DNA of 9,606 nt from Clostridia bacterium. Lineage in GTDB: Bacteria > Bacillota > Clostridia > Christensenellales > CAG-1252. Positions within the stretch are counted from its first letter, which is position 1; every line of letters starts with the position of its first letter. Position numbers and translations under genes: made by a program. Positions 1 through 7,291 of the stretch are shown piece after piece. The stretch covers positions 1 to 9,606 of the forward strand of contig JAGAAA010000071.1 of NCBI GenBank assembly GCA_017615495.1, given 5' to 3'. Under the pieces are notes generated by a model. It saw nothing but the letters and a program-made list of their open reading frames with translations, had not been told where the DNA came from and searched no databases.

Positions 1-701
1 CTGATAAGAACGGTATTATCAATTTCAACGCGAAGTTTATCGCCGTCAAAGGTAAGAGTAAGGTCATCATCGTCGTTGACGATCATTTTGCTTATCTCAT
101 ATAAGGAACGAGCCGGAATGATGCAGCTCAATCTTTCTTCCGTGCTGAAAACGAGGTCCTGCTTGCAAAGAGCAAGACGATATCCGTCCAAAGCCACCAT
201 CGTAGCCTTTTTGCCTTCCACCTCAAAAAGACAGCCTTTTAACACCTGGCGATTGTCCTCAACGGAAGCGCAGAAAACAGTCTTATTAATAAGATTTTTC
301 ATGCTCTTGTTGTTTATTTTTATTTCATACGCGGCGTTAACTTCGCCAACGGCGGGATAATCATCCACGTTAAGGCATTTTATATAACCGTAGCTTTCGC
401 CGTACTTAACTTCAAGGTTGGTACCGTTTGAGCACTCCAAAGTCAAAGTTTCTTCATTGAGCGTTCTGATAAAGTCGGAGAAAAATTTGCCGGGAACAAG
501 AATATCGCCGTCGATCACAACGTCGGCAACAACCTTTTTCTCGATGGTAAGTTCCATATCGGTAGCGGTCAAAGTAAGAAGTGAGTCACGTGCGGAAAGT
601 TTAATGCATTCCAAAATGGGATTGTTCTTTTTTGCGGAAATAGCTTTGATAACTTTGTTTACTGCTTCCGACAAAGAAAGGGAATCAACCGTAAGTTTCA
701 T
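1..701 (-). CDS. dnaN: DNA polymerase III sliding clamp (beta subunit), N-terminal part, cut by window edge
   Basis: Encodes the ring-shaped processivity clamp that tethers the replicative polymerase to DNA. The protein starts MKLTVDSLSLSEAVNKVIKA and 233 complete codons are present before the window ends, so domain I and most of domain II are visible and the rest is missing (the family is usually about 365-380 residues). Family-typical stretches are NNPILECIKL (about 26-35), ILVPGKFFSDFIR (67-79), VLKGCLFEVEG (153-163) and LDGYRLALCK (171-180, matching the usual TDGHRLA signature). The ATG at 701 is supported by AAGGAG five bases upstream. The gene lies downstream of dnaA in the same direction, separated by a 228-nt spacer, which is the classic origin arrangement. 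A promoter in the spacer suggests it can be transcribed independently of dnaA. Identification is secure. Confidence 0.96.
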   Translation of the reverse strand, partial: MKLTVDSLSLSEAVNKVIKAISAKKNNPILECIKLSARDSLLTLTATDMELTIEKKVVADVVIDGDILVPGKFFSDFIRTLNEETLTLECSNGTNLEVKYGESYGYIKCLNVDDYPAVGEVNAAYEIKINNKSMKNLINKTVFCASVEDNRQVLKGCLFEVEGKKATMVALDGYRLALCKQDLVFSTEERLSCIIPARSLYEISKMIVNDDDDLTLTFDGDKLRVEIDNTVLI

Positions 702-706
702 ATTTG

Positions 707-712
707 CTCCTT
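707..712 (-). promoter_or_regulatory. dnaN ribosome binding site
   Basis: The minus strand reads AAGGAGCAAATATG, a strong Shine-Dalgarno core five bases before the dnaN start codon. It fixes the start at 701. Confidence 0.85.
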
Positions 713-756
713 TTTATCTATTTCGTTAGATAATAATAATCTCCAATAATAAGGTA

Positions 757-773
757 GGTGGAAAAGTGGAAAA
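757..773 (-). promoter_or_regulatory. Tandem weak DnaA-box-like pair
   Basis: The minus strand reads TTTTCCACTTTTCCACC: two 9-mers spaced 8 nt apart and sharing one base. Each differs from TTATNCACA at positions 3 and 9. They are directly followed toward dnaN by TTA-repeat DNA. By position they could load DnaA at the unwinding site, but the sequence match alone is weak. Confidence 0.4.
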
Positions 774-794
774 GCCGCTTAAACCACAATATGT

Positions 795-823
795 AGTATA
801 TCATAATTGGATAAAAAAGTAAA
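795..823 (-). promoter_or_regulatory. dnaN promoter (sigma-A type)
   Basis: On the minus strand, TTTACT (823-818) is separated by exactly 17 nt from TATACT (800-795). These are 4/6 and 5/6 matches to the -35 and -10 consensus at ideal spacing. Transcription would start near 788, leaving a leader of about 87 nt that includes the tandem box pair and the TTA runs. The promoter is flanked by DnaA-like boxes on both sides, so DnaA binding could influence it. Confidence 0.65.
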
Positions 824-898
824 TATATTATTATTTATTGTGAAAAACGTTGTTAAAAAAAGGTAGAAAGAATGTGAAAATACGTGGAAAAATAAAGG

Positions 899-907
899 TT
901 ATTCACA
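899..907 (+). promoter_or_regulatory. DnaA box, consensus match
   Basis: TTATTCACA fits the relaxed DnaA-box consensus TTATNCACA at every position. It lies 22 nt beyond the dnaA stop codon, on the strand opposite to dnaA and dnaN, and is the best box in the spacer. Confidence 0.7.
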
Positions 908-929
908 CTCTTTCTTTTTTGACCTTTTT

Positions 930-2288
930 TTACTTGTTTAAAACGAGATTTTTGACGTCTTCTACTCTCTTTTTATAGATGGGATCATCAAGTATTTTTT
1001 GTTGGATCTTATCCCTCGCGTGAATGACGGTGGTATGATCCCTTCCGCCAAAGAATTGACCGATGGTGGCAAGAGGTACGTCGGGGAGAATATACGTTAC
1101 GATATACATGGCAAGCTGACGAGGTTCCACAAGTTCTTTTGTTTTCTTTTTACCGCAAATATCCGACTTTTTAATGCCAAAATAATCGCAAGTTACGTCC
1201 ACTATTTTTGAAATGGAAACTTCGTTCGTTTGATTGTTTGAACTATCGCGTAACGCTTCCGTCACAAACTCCACGCTATCCGCGGAACGGTTGTTCAAAG
1301 CGGCAAAGTAACCGACGGTTTTAAGCATACCTTCCATCAAACGAATGTTGTATTTTTCCTTTTCCGCAATGTAATTGATGACTTCCGGCGAAACGTTGAT
1401 CTTGTACTGATAAGCTTTCTTTTGAAGAATAGCCACCCTCGTTTCAAAGGAAGGCGGTTGAATATCCGCGATCACGCCGCTTGCAAAACGGCTGGTCAAA
1501 CGGTCTTCGATGTAAGTCAATTCCTTTACCGGTCTATCGCTGGACAAAATGATCTGCTTTTCTGCGGTATATAGGTCGTTGAAGATATGAAACAAACTTT
1601 CCTGCGAACTGTTTTTGTTTGCGAGAAATTGCACGTCGTCTATCATTAAGACGTCCAAATTGCGATATTTTTCTCTGAATTGTCTGGTAAGCTCTGCGTT
1701 ATTGCTGTTGCGGATGCTGTAAATCAAGTCGTTGGTAAAGTTTTCCGCCGTGGTATAGTAAACGCGCAGATTGGGATTATTACGCAAAATTTCATTACCT
1801 ATGGCGTGAAGAATATGCGTCTTACCAAGGCCGGGCATACCGTAAATAAACAAAGGATTGAGGTTTGTGCCGGGGTTTTCCGCAACGGCGCGCGCGGCAG
1901 CCGCAGCGTACTTATTGCTGTCGCCAATAACGAAGTTATCAAAGGTAAAATTCTTTTGGAAAGTGATTTTCTTCATAGAAGAACTAAACTCTTCCTTCTT
2001 TTCTTCCGGCTTGTTTTCTTCGTCAAGATATTCGGGAATATCGTTTTCGAGAATGATTACGGCGCCTTCTATCTTTTCCAAACTTTCGCGGATGGCCATA
2101 TTCAAAGAAGCGGAAAAACTCTTCATAATGCCGTTTCTGATGGAAGGCATAGGCGCGCAAAGAATAAGCTTGCCGTCTTTTACGGCGACGGGCTTCAGTT
2201 TGCTGAAATAGATCTCGTAACAAACCGTCGAAACCAAAGTTGCGATCTTATCCAAAACAGAAGACCATATTTTTTCACATTCTTTCAT
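930..2288 (-). CDS. dnaA: Chromosomal replication initiator protein DnaA
   Basis: AAA+ ATPase that binds DnaA boxes, melts oriC and helps load the replicative helicase. It has 452 residues, a normal length. Domain I covers about 1-80 (KIWSSVLDKI...), domain II is a short acidic/lysine linker at 84-105, and the AAA+ domain covers about 110-330. Walker A is GMPGLGKTH (150-158), Walker B is LMIDDVQ (214-220), and DRLTSRFASG (262-271) is the box VII arginine-finger region. The DNA-binding domain IV carries VEPRQLAMYI (387-396) and the signature GGRDHTTVIHA (414-424). Oddities: Walker A has MP where GV is common, and the segment after AMYI reads VTYI rather than the usual xREL. The ATG is preceded by AAAGGAG with a 7-nt gap. 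The start lies 15 nt after the giant gene's stop, with no separate promoter evident. Confidence 0.97.
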   Translation of the reverse strand: MKECEKIWSSVLDKIATLVSTVCYEIYFSKLKPVAVKDGKLILCAPMPSIRNGIMKSFSASLNMAIRESLEKIEGAVIILENDIPEYLDEENKPEEKKEEFSSSMKKITFQKNFTFDNFVIGDSNKYAAAAARAVAENPGTNLNPLFIYGMPGLGKTHILHAIGNEILRNNPNLRVYYTTAENFTNDLIYSIRNSNNAELTRQFREKYRNLDVLMIDDVQFLANKNSSQESLFHIFNDLYTAEKQIILSSDRPVKELTYIEDRLTSRFASGVIADIQPPSFETRVAILQKKAYQYKINVSPEVINYIAEKEKYNIRLMEGMLKTVGYFAALNNRSADSVEFVTEALRDSSNNQTNEVSISKIVDVTCDYFGIKKSDICGKKKTKELVEPRQLAMYIVTYILPDVPLATIGQFFGGRDHTTVIHARDKIQQKILDDPIYKKRVEDVKNLVLNK

Positions 2289-2295
2289 TCAAAGA

Positions 2296-2302
2296 CTCCT
2301 TT
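2296..2302 (-). promoter_or_regulatory. dnaA ribosome binding site
   Basis: The minus strand reads AAAGGAG, seven bases before the dnaA ATG. It occupies most of the 15-nt gap after the upstream gene, immediately beyond tandem in-frame stops (TAATAA). This tight packing argues for a shared transcript with independent ribosome entry. Confidence 0.8.
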
Positions 2303-2303
2303 A

Positions 2304-5300
2304 TTAAACGATCGGGCCGTTAGACAAAATCACGTAACCTACGCCGTCATCGTTCCACTCGCTGCTGACGTCCGAAGCGGCGCCGGCGGAATACGGCAAA
2401 GAGTTCGTATACAAGAAGCTGTCTGACGACAAACGATAATTAAGATCAAAATTGATGGTACCGTAGCCCGGTATGGTAACGCTCTTAATGGCTGCCAATT
2501 TGTTGTTGATGATGTTGGCAAGCTGCACGGCCATATCGGTGATGCTCACAAACTGAGAATTGTATTTGCGCATGATATACTCAAAGATAGCCATATCCTC
2601 GTGGTTCATGTTGTAAAGCAAGCCCTTACTTGAAGAGTAATCATCAAGATCAACGAGAACGGAGAGATACAAATCGCTCGGCAAGAGGTCGGCGTTACCC
2701 GAAGCGTAGCCGGCAAGACTGACGCACGCAGTAACGATCAAATAATTTTGAGCGCTGTTGTAAGTCAGGACGGAGGGGTCTTCAAAGAACTTTTCTTCCC
2801 AATCGCCCCATTCGGCGCTGCCGAGACCCGCGCGCAAGATGATGGATTGATCGATACCGTTGGCAAGAGAAATATCGCCGTTGATGTTTTCGCTGGAAAG
2901 ACGGAGCGAGATCTCATGCGCAAGATACTTATCGGAATAGATAACGACATAGTCGTTGCCATTTATCATATTGTTGCCCTTGTAGGCTTGCGTCACGTGG
3001 TACGCCGTGCTCGACTTCTCGTTAGTAACGATCTCATCCGCGACCGTCGTGCTGTGCAACGAGAGGATCATATGTTGCATATCTTCCTCTTGCGGCTTGT
3101 TTGAGGTGTAGAACAAATCGATCATATAGGAATAAACCGACGGGAAGCAGAGGTACCCTGCCCCGACCGCGGGGAGAGCGCATCCGACGGGATAAACGGC
3201 GCCGGTGTGATACTCATTTGTAAGATCCGTTTGCGTGAAGGCGCCGAAGGTGACGGAAGAAGGCAAGTTGTTGAAGGCGCTTTCAATGGCGCTGTTGATG
3301 GTGTTTTCAATATCCGCCTTATTGAAGGAATCCGCCTTGAGACCCTTGCTTTCAAGCGCCGTGATGTTTTGGAACAACTCGTCGGTGTCGATGGTAGCCA
3401 AATTGTTCATCGAAAGAGACGTGGTATAAGTGCTACCGCTCTTCCGGGTGGTTGCAATGACGAAGAAGTAATGCGGCATGGAAAGATAATCGTTTCTGTT
3501 GTCGAAGGCGATCTTGATGCCGCTTTCGATCACGAGGTCCGCGCCGTCGATGGTGAGCTTCAAACTCATGATCTCCGCCGTCATGCCCGCGCCCGCAACG
3601 GAGCCGGAGAAGTTTTGCTTCTTCTTGACGATGACGCCAAGCGCCTTGTCGGAGATCTTAAGATTTTTGATATCGCCGCCATAGTAGAACAAGCCGTTTG
3701 CATCGTCTTTAAGGTTAAAGTCGGTCGTCTTGATCTCGTTAAACTTATTGGTGAAGGTGCCGTTGCCGTAGATGTCGTCCAAATTGAGCTCCGCCTTCAT
3801 GAAGTAGGCGTCCTTCATATTCTTATAAATATACGCGTCGTCATCGTTGCTGTCGTCGCCGTCGTCCGAGTAAGCGAAGAGGTTCAGACCGGTGATCCAA
3901 CTATAGATACCCTCGTTGGCGCTGTCACCCGATGCCTGCCCGCCAAAGCCGCGGAGCCTTGCGGCAAGATCGGAAGGATCGGTCGCTTCGCTGTCAAGAT
4001 CGGTCATGGACGTTTCCTTAATAAGGAAGGAGAAGACGTCCGAGATCAAAATGCATTCTTCCGTGCCGGACATATACGGCGTGCCGCCGTCACTGTAGAA
4101 GAGGGGGATCTTGCCTTCCAGCGTGTTGAAGGTGGTGGAAAGCGATTCGCTGATCTTGTTTGCGATGGCGCTCTCGGAGAGATCGTCGCCGCCAAGCGCG
4201 CGAAGCAAAAGGAACGCCTTTTCAGACGCGGCGTCGTTGATGATGATCCTCGCAGAGTAACGCGGCGCTTCTTCGGTATAAGAGGGGGCGTAAAGCAATA
4301 TCTTCGCCGACAGTTTTACGGCGGCGGGGAACGCTTTTCCGAACTTAAGTTCGGAATCATCCTCCTTTTTGACAAGTTTGAGGTCAAAGGTCAAATAGGT
4401 CTTGCCGTCTTCCGTCTTAAACTTGGCGCCGAGAACTTCGATAGTACCGAAGGCGGCGGCAATATCGGTGGGCACGAGGTTGCTCTCTTCAACAAGCGCG
4501 GCAACTTCGGTGCCGGACAAACGGATGCGCAAGGCGGAAACGGAGCGGCTGTCACCGTAGAGGGAAGCCTTCGCCCCACCCCACAGAGCCGCTTCGGTTG
4601 CGTCGGGCTTAAAGTAGATGGATTCCGCTTTGATCTTGTTGGAAAGGTTGCTTGCGTTGCTGTTGCCGCCCTCGTCCTTGCCGAAGAGGTCGGAAACGGT
4701 AAGCGCGCTTGCCTTTTTGATGTAATACTTGTCGTTGATCTCGTCGATGAATTCTTCCGCTTGCTCTTCTTCAAAGTATGCGGTTGTATCGGCGTCGCTT
4801 TGGTAAATTTGGATCAAAACGTCCTTTGCGTCGACTTCGGAGAAGGTCTCGCCGGGTTGAAGCTTGGGTTTGACCACGCTGCGCAGCAATTCGTATAAGC
4901 TCGGAAGGGTCAAGCCGCCGCGGTCGGTCGACTCGGGGGTCTTGGAGTACAGACGCAGGTCAACGCTGAAATCGTTGCCGGAAATGGAATTGAAGACGCT
5001 GTTGACGCTGTCTTCGATGTATCCGGTGATGGAGGAAACCTTGAAGGAACTGCCGGAAAGCACCTCCATAAAGGTGTTCAACGCGTCAAAGACGCGGGAA
5101 GTTTGGTCGTAAGTAAAGTCGTTGATGCGAATATCGGACAGGTACGCCGAGGTCTCGCCCTCCGCGGGGTTGTCGATGTTCTTGCCCACTTTGTGCATCA
5201 ACTTGTCCGTTTCGGTATCGGTATATTCCGAAAGATAGAGCTTGATGCAGAAGTAAGATTCGCCCTTCGGCAAAATCTTTTTGGAAAGGGTGCCGCCGAT

Positions 5301-7235
5301 GCCGTCTTTGGGAAGCTGGTCTTCGACCATCTTTTGCAGATCCACAAGAATGCCAAGTTCAAAGGAGAAGATAGAAACGCCGCCCGCTTCGGAAATCTTT
5401 TGCACGGTGACGTCGGTGATCTTAAGATCCATCCCCTTAAGGAGAGAGGTAGCAGAATCGTCTTCCGCCGCTGCGGTCGAGGTGTCGCCCGTCTGTTCCG
5501 TAACGTACTTTTTCATAAATGCGGCAAGCGCCTCTGCGGAGAGGTGCACGCGCATGGCCTCCACGTCGTTTTGGAAGGTGATGGAGGAAAGATCGATATG
5601 GTTTACCATACCGGAAAGGTCCTCGGTAGAGAAGACGTTGTGATCGTCAAGGTAGGAAGCGTCCACGCCGTATTTATTGGACATATCGGTCTTAAAGGCG
5701 CCCATCGCGGTATCGGTATCGATCTCGATATGCGCGTTTTTGGAAACGTACAAACACTTCAACATCGTAAAGGCGTCGTGCGCGGAGAGCCTGCCGTCTT
5801 TGTCGATCAAAGAAAGCAGGGTTTGCAACGTCATGATGCGCATGGACGAATAGGTGTTGCCGTTGCCATCCTTGAGCACGTTGCCGTCCTTGTCTTTGGT
5901 GGGGACGAAATTGATCTTGACCTTTTCGTTGATGGACTTAAAGGTGGATGCGATCTTGTCGTTGATGGTGCCGAAGAAGGTCTTGGACGCGTCGCCCTCT
6001 TCTTCTTTGCCGAGAAGGGCGTTTACGAGGGTGGAAAGCCTCGCCGCGTTTTTGTCGGAAGGTTTGTTGATGGTGACTTTGATCTCCCTGCCGTCTTCCT
6101 CGTTGGCGAGGGGGTAAATGGTAAGACCGGCGGAGAAGTGCTTGGGCACGAGTTTGGGGATCAAATTGAGCGCAAACGAAGGCACGCCCGAAAGTTTGTT
6201 GGAAAGCTCTACCGTCTGCAACGCCGCTTCAACGATAGCACGAAGCGCTATGGAGATGGTGACGCCAAGCGCCGTATCCTTTTGGTCATAAAGCGCTTCG
6301 TCGCCGGAGGTGGCAAGCGGGGTGTTCATAATGGTGACGGAAGCGACTTTGACAAAGGAGGTCAAGTCGATCTCCTTCGGGATAAAATCCGCCATCCCGG
6401 AAGTGATGGGGCTATCCGCCATCGTTAAGAGATACGCGAGGGTATCGTTGATAAATGCGGAAGTTTGGTTGCCGGTGACCGAGAAGGTAGTAAACTTTTC
6501 GTTCTGCTCGGCGGCGGCATTGTCGATGTCGTAATTTTCTAAGGATTCGAAGTTGAATTCCAACGAAGAAGCCGTCTTATCCAACACCTTTTCCGGATCG
6601 GCGGTCAAGGCGTCGAATTCCACTCCTTCCAAAACGGAGCGGAGGGATAAGCGGTAGGTTTTTAAGCCGACCTTCTTCCTCGCCGCGACGGCGGCGTCCG
6701 TCTCCCCCGCCAAGGCGGAGAACTCCGCAAGGGTGAGGAGGGAGCGCGTTTCCTCCGGGAGGAGCGCATAGCGCTCCGCGGGTGTTTTCAAACAAAATGC
6801 GTCGTAAGCGAGGTCCTCGTCGTAGGAAGAATCCTCCGCTCCTTCGCCCTCCCCTTCTCCTTCTTCCGCGGCGGAAGAGGAAGAGCCGGGCGCAAGGGTG
6901 GCGCGGGTCTCGTCGGGAATAAGTTCGTACTCAAGTTCGTTTTCCGACTTGTCGGAAAGGAACATCGCGTCCGATAACCCGGAGTAGAAGTCGTCAAGGT
7001 CTTCTTCCGTGTAAGTGGCCTTCGCCTCCTTGCCCGAAAGGACGTTGGCGGCAAGCGCGATGGCGTCGTTCAGGCTCAGCCCGCCGATGTGGGGGCTGAC
7101 GTACGTGCGGAACATAACCGTGCCGCCCACGTACAGCGCGACGATGAAAACGATCAACAAAACGAGACAAACGATGGAACAGGTCAAACAGCAACTGTGT
7201 TTTTTAAGTCTGCCTTCTCCATTTGTTCTTGCCAT
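2304..7235 (-). CDS. Giant single-pass membrane-anchored repeat protein of unknown function
   Basis: Not recognised as a named family. It has 1643 residues from the ATG at 7235, chosen because GAGAGG lies five bases upstream; a GTG two codons earlier overlaps that site. Residues 1-14 are basic (RLKKH), and 15-42 form one hydrophobic helix with four cysteines at its cytoplasmic end (15, 16, 19, 23). By the positive-inside rule the remaining ~1600 residues lie outside the membrane. That part reads as five divergent modules, each starting with a hydrophobic LS-x3-LAA-like helix, then alternating strands, then a helical F/L-rich segment with an I-x3-I-x3-F-like pattern. Acidic tracts lie at about 124-143 and 1123-1134. 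There is no LPXTG sorting signal, catalytic motif or lipobox. The stop lies 15 nt before dnaA, which suggests cotranscription. A structural, scaffold or lipid/wall-binding role would fit, but none is demonstrated. Confidence 0.9.
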   Translation of the reverse strand: MARTNGEGRLKKHSCCLTCSIVCLVLLIVFIVALYVGGTVMFRTYVSPHIGGLSLNDAIALAANVLSGKEAKATYTEEDLDDFYSGLSDAMFLSDKSENELEYELIPDETRATLAPGSSSSAAEEGEGEGEGAEDSSYDEDLAYDAFCLKTPAERYALLPEETRSLLTLAEFSALAGETDAAVAARKKVGLKTYRLSLRSVLEGVEFDALTADPEKVLDKTASSLEFNFESLENYDIDNAAAEQNEKFTTFSVTGNQTSAFINDTLAYLLTMADSPITSGMADFIPKEIDLTSFVKVASVTIMNTPLATSGDEALYDQKDTALGVTISIALRAIVEAALQTVELSNKLSGVPSFALNLIPKLVPKHFSAGLTIYPLANEEDGREIKVTINKPSDKNAARLSTLVNALLGKEEEGDASKTFFGTINDKIASTFKSINEKVKINFVPTKDKDGNVLKDGNGNTYSSMRIMTLQTLLSLIDKDGRLSAHDAFTMLKCLYVSKNAHIEIDTDTAMGAFKTDMSNKYGVDASYLDDHNVFSTEDLSGMVNHIDLSSITFQNDVEAMRVHLSAEALAAFMKKYVTEQTGDTSTAAAEDDSATSLLKGMDLKITDVTVQKISEAGGVSIFSFELGILVDLQKMVEDQLPKDGIGGTLSKKILPKGESYFCIKLYLSEYTDTETDKLMHKVGKNIDNPAEGETSAYLSDIRINDFTYDQTSRVFDALNTFMEVLSGSSFKVSSITGYIEDSVNSVFNSISGNDFSVDLRLYSKTPESTDRGGLTLPSLYELLRSVVKPKLQPGETFSEVDAKDVLIQIYQSDADTTAYFEEEQAEEFIDEINDKYYIKKASALTVSDLFGKDEGGNSNASNLSNKIKAESIYFKPDATEAALWGGAKASLYGDSRSVSALRIRLSGTEVAALVEESNLVPTDIAAAFGTIEVLGAKFKTEDGKTYLTFDLKLVKKEDDSELKFGKAFPAAVKLSAKILLYAPSYTEEAPRYSARIIINDAASEKAFLLLRALGGDDLSESAIANKISESLSTTFNTLEGKIPLFYSDGGTPYMSGTEECILISDVFSFLIKETSMTDLDSEATDPSDLAARLRGFGGQASGDSANEGIYSWITGLNLFAYSDDGDDSNDDDAYIYKNMKDAYFMKAELNLDDIYGNGTFTNKFNEIKTTDFNLKDDANGLFYYGGDIKNLKISDKALGVIVKKKQNFSGSVAGAGMTAEIMSLKLTIDGADLVIESGIKIAFDNRNDYLSMPHYFFVIATTRKSGSTYTTSLSMNNLATIDTDELFQNITALESKGLKADSFNKADIENTINSAIESAFNNLPSSVTFGAFTQTDLTNEYHTGAVYPVGCALPAVGAGYLCFPSVYSYMIDLFYTSNKPQEEDMQHMILSLHSTTVADEIVTNEKSSTAYHVTQAYKGNNMINGNDYVVIYSDKYLAHEISLRLSSENINGDISLANGIDQSIILRAGLGSAEWGDWEEKFFEDPSVLTYNSAQNYLIVTACVSLAGYASGNADLLPSDLYLSVLVDLDDYSSSKGLLYNMNHEDMAIFEYIMRKYNSQFVSITDMAVQLANIINNKLAAIKSVTIPGYGTINFDLNYRLSSDSFLYTNSLPYSAGAASDVSSEWNDDGVGYVILSNGPIV
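2442..6485 (-). repeat. Five divergent protein-level modules within the giant membrane protein
   Basis: Aligned by eye at protein level. Approximate module extents (residues from the ATG) are 251-480, 562-788, 903-1073, 1191-1376 and 1443-1598. Opening segments are SVTGNQTSAFI, VHLSAEALAAFM, IRLSGTEVAALVE, LKISDKALGVIVK and LRLSSENINGDI. The later helical segments include INDKIASTFKSI, YIEDSVNSVFNSI, ISESLSTTFNTL, INSAIESAFNNL and LANIINNKLAAI, beginning at spacings of about 313, 293, 280 and 264 residues. Several modules then carry a short hydrophobic element such as TLPSLYELL or CFPSVYSYM. An extra helical half-module may lie right after the membrane helix (54-95, with NVLSGK and FYSGLSDAMF). 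There is no DNA-level repeat, so the duplications would be old. A profile self-comparison would be decisive. Confidence 0.58.
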
Positions 7236-7240
7236 ACGCA

Positions 7241-7246
7241 CCTCTC
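7241..7246 (-). promoter_or_regulatory. Ribosome binding site of the giant gene, deciding its start
   Basis: The minus strand reads GAGAGGTGCGTATG. The GAGAGG core is five bases before the ATG at 7235, whereas the alternative GTG at 7241 overlaps the core and could not use it. Confidence 0.7.
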
Positions 7247-7251
7247 AAAAC

Positions 7252-7264
7252 CGTATTAAATACG
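7252..7264. repeat. Small inverted repeat in the giant gene's leader
   Basis: CGTAT and ATACG arms are separated by three bases (CGTATTAAATACG). They lie between the predicted transcription start and the ribosome binding site of the giant gene. Part of it recurs as CCGTATATTAAA at 7267-7278. It could be an operator half-site pair or chance in AT-rich DNA. Confidence 0.35.
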
Positions 7265-7291
7265 ATCCGTATATTAAAAAAGATATTATAA

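Larger units (their letters stand above)
731..907. other. Probable oriC / DNA-unwinding region in the dnaA-dnaN spacer
   Basis: This AT-rich spacer holds one DnaA box fitting TTATNCACA (899-907, plus) and one with a single mismatch, TTTTTCACA (847-839, minus). Two-mismatch sites on the minus strand are TTTTCCACG (891-883), ATTTTCACA (881-873) and the abutting pair TTTTCCACT/TTTTCCACC (773-757). On the dnaN side of that pair the minus strand carries TTATTATTG (752-744) and ATTATTATTA (740-731). Box cluster followed by trinucleotide runs toward dnaN resembles the Bacillus basal unwinding system (DnaA boxes, then DnaA-trios), although the GC-rich linker of that system is not obvious here. The dnaA/dnaN flanks make the origin call strong. 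The role of each weak box is inference. Confidence 0.72.

Noticed and set aside
76..729. Two plus-strand frames (76-360, 418-729) at the left edge
   Set aside because: They lie antisense to dnaN, whose minus-strand frame reads cleanly through the whole segment as a beta clamp.
893..932. Terminator between dnaA and dnaN from AAAGGT...ACCTTT arms
   Set aside because: The stem is six A/T-heavy pairs with a 22-nt loop and a mismatch beyond, too weak for an intrinsic terminator; it also overlaps the DnaA box.
2307..2420. A dedicated dnaA promoter inside the end of the giant gene
   Set aside because: The best minus-strand candidate, TTGTCG with TATACG, has only a 15-nt spacer and poor hexamers. 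A promoter cannot be excluded, but none is supported.
1680..2426. 248-codon open frame on the plus strand opposite dnaA
   Set aside because: It overlaps the unmistakable dnaA coding region and has no family resemblance.
3207..4898. 563-codon open frame on the plus strand opposite the giant gene
   Set aside because: It is an antisense shadow: rich in V/G/R with no recognisable motif and no ribosome binding site of note, while the minus frame runs 1643 residues with membrane-anchor, module and operon logic. The same applies to 5103-6428 (441 codons).
7110..7195. Lipoprotein signal at the giant protein's N-terminus, suggested by its cluster of cysteines
   Set aside because: The cysteines (residues 15, 16, 19, 23) are at the cytoplasmic start of the hydrophobic helix and no L-A/S-G/A-C box follows it, so it reads as an uncleaved anchor.
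7236..7241. GTG at 7241 as the start of the giant protein
   Set aside because: It overlaps the GAGAGG ribosome binding site; the ATG at 7235 has a correct five-base spacing.
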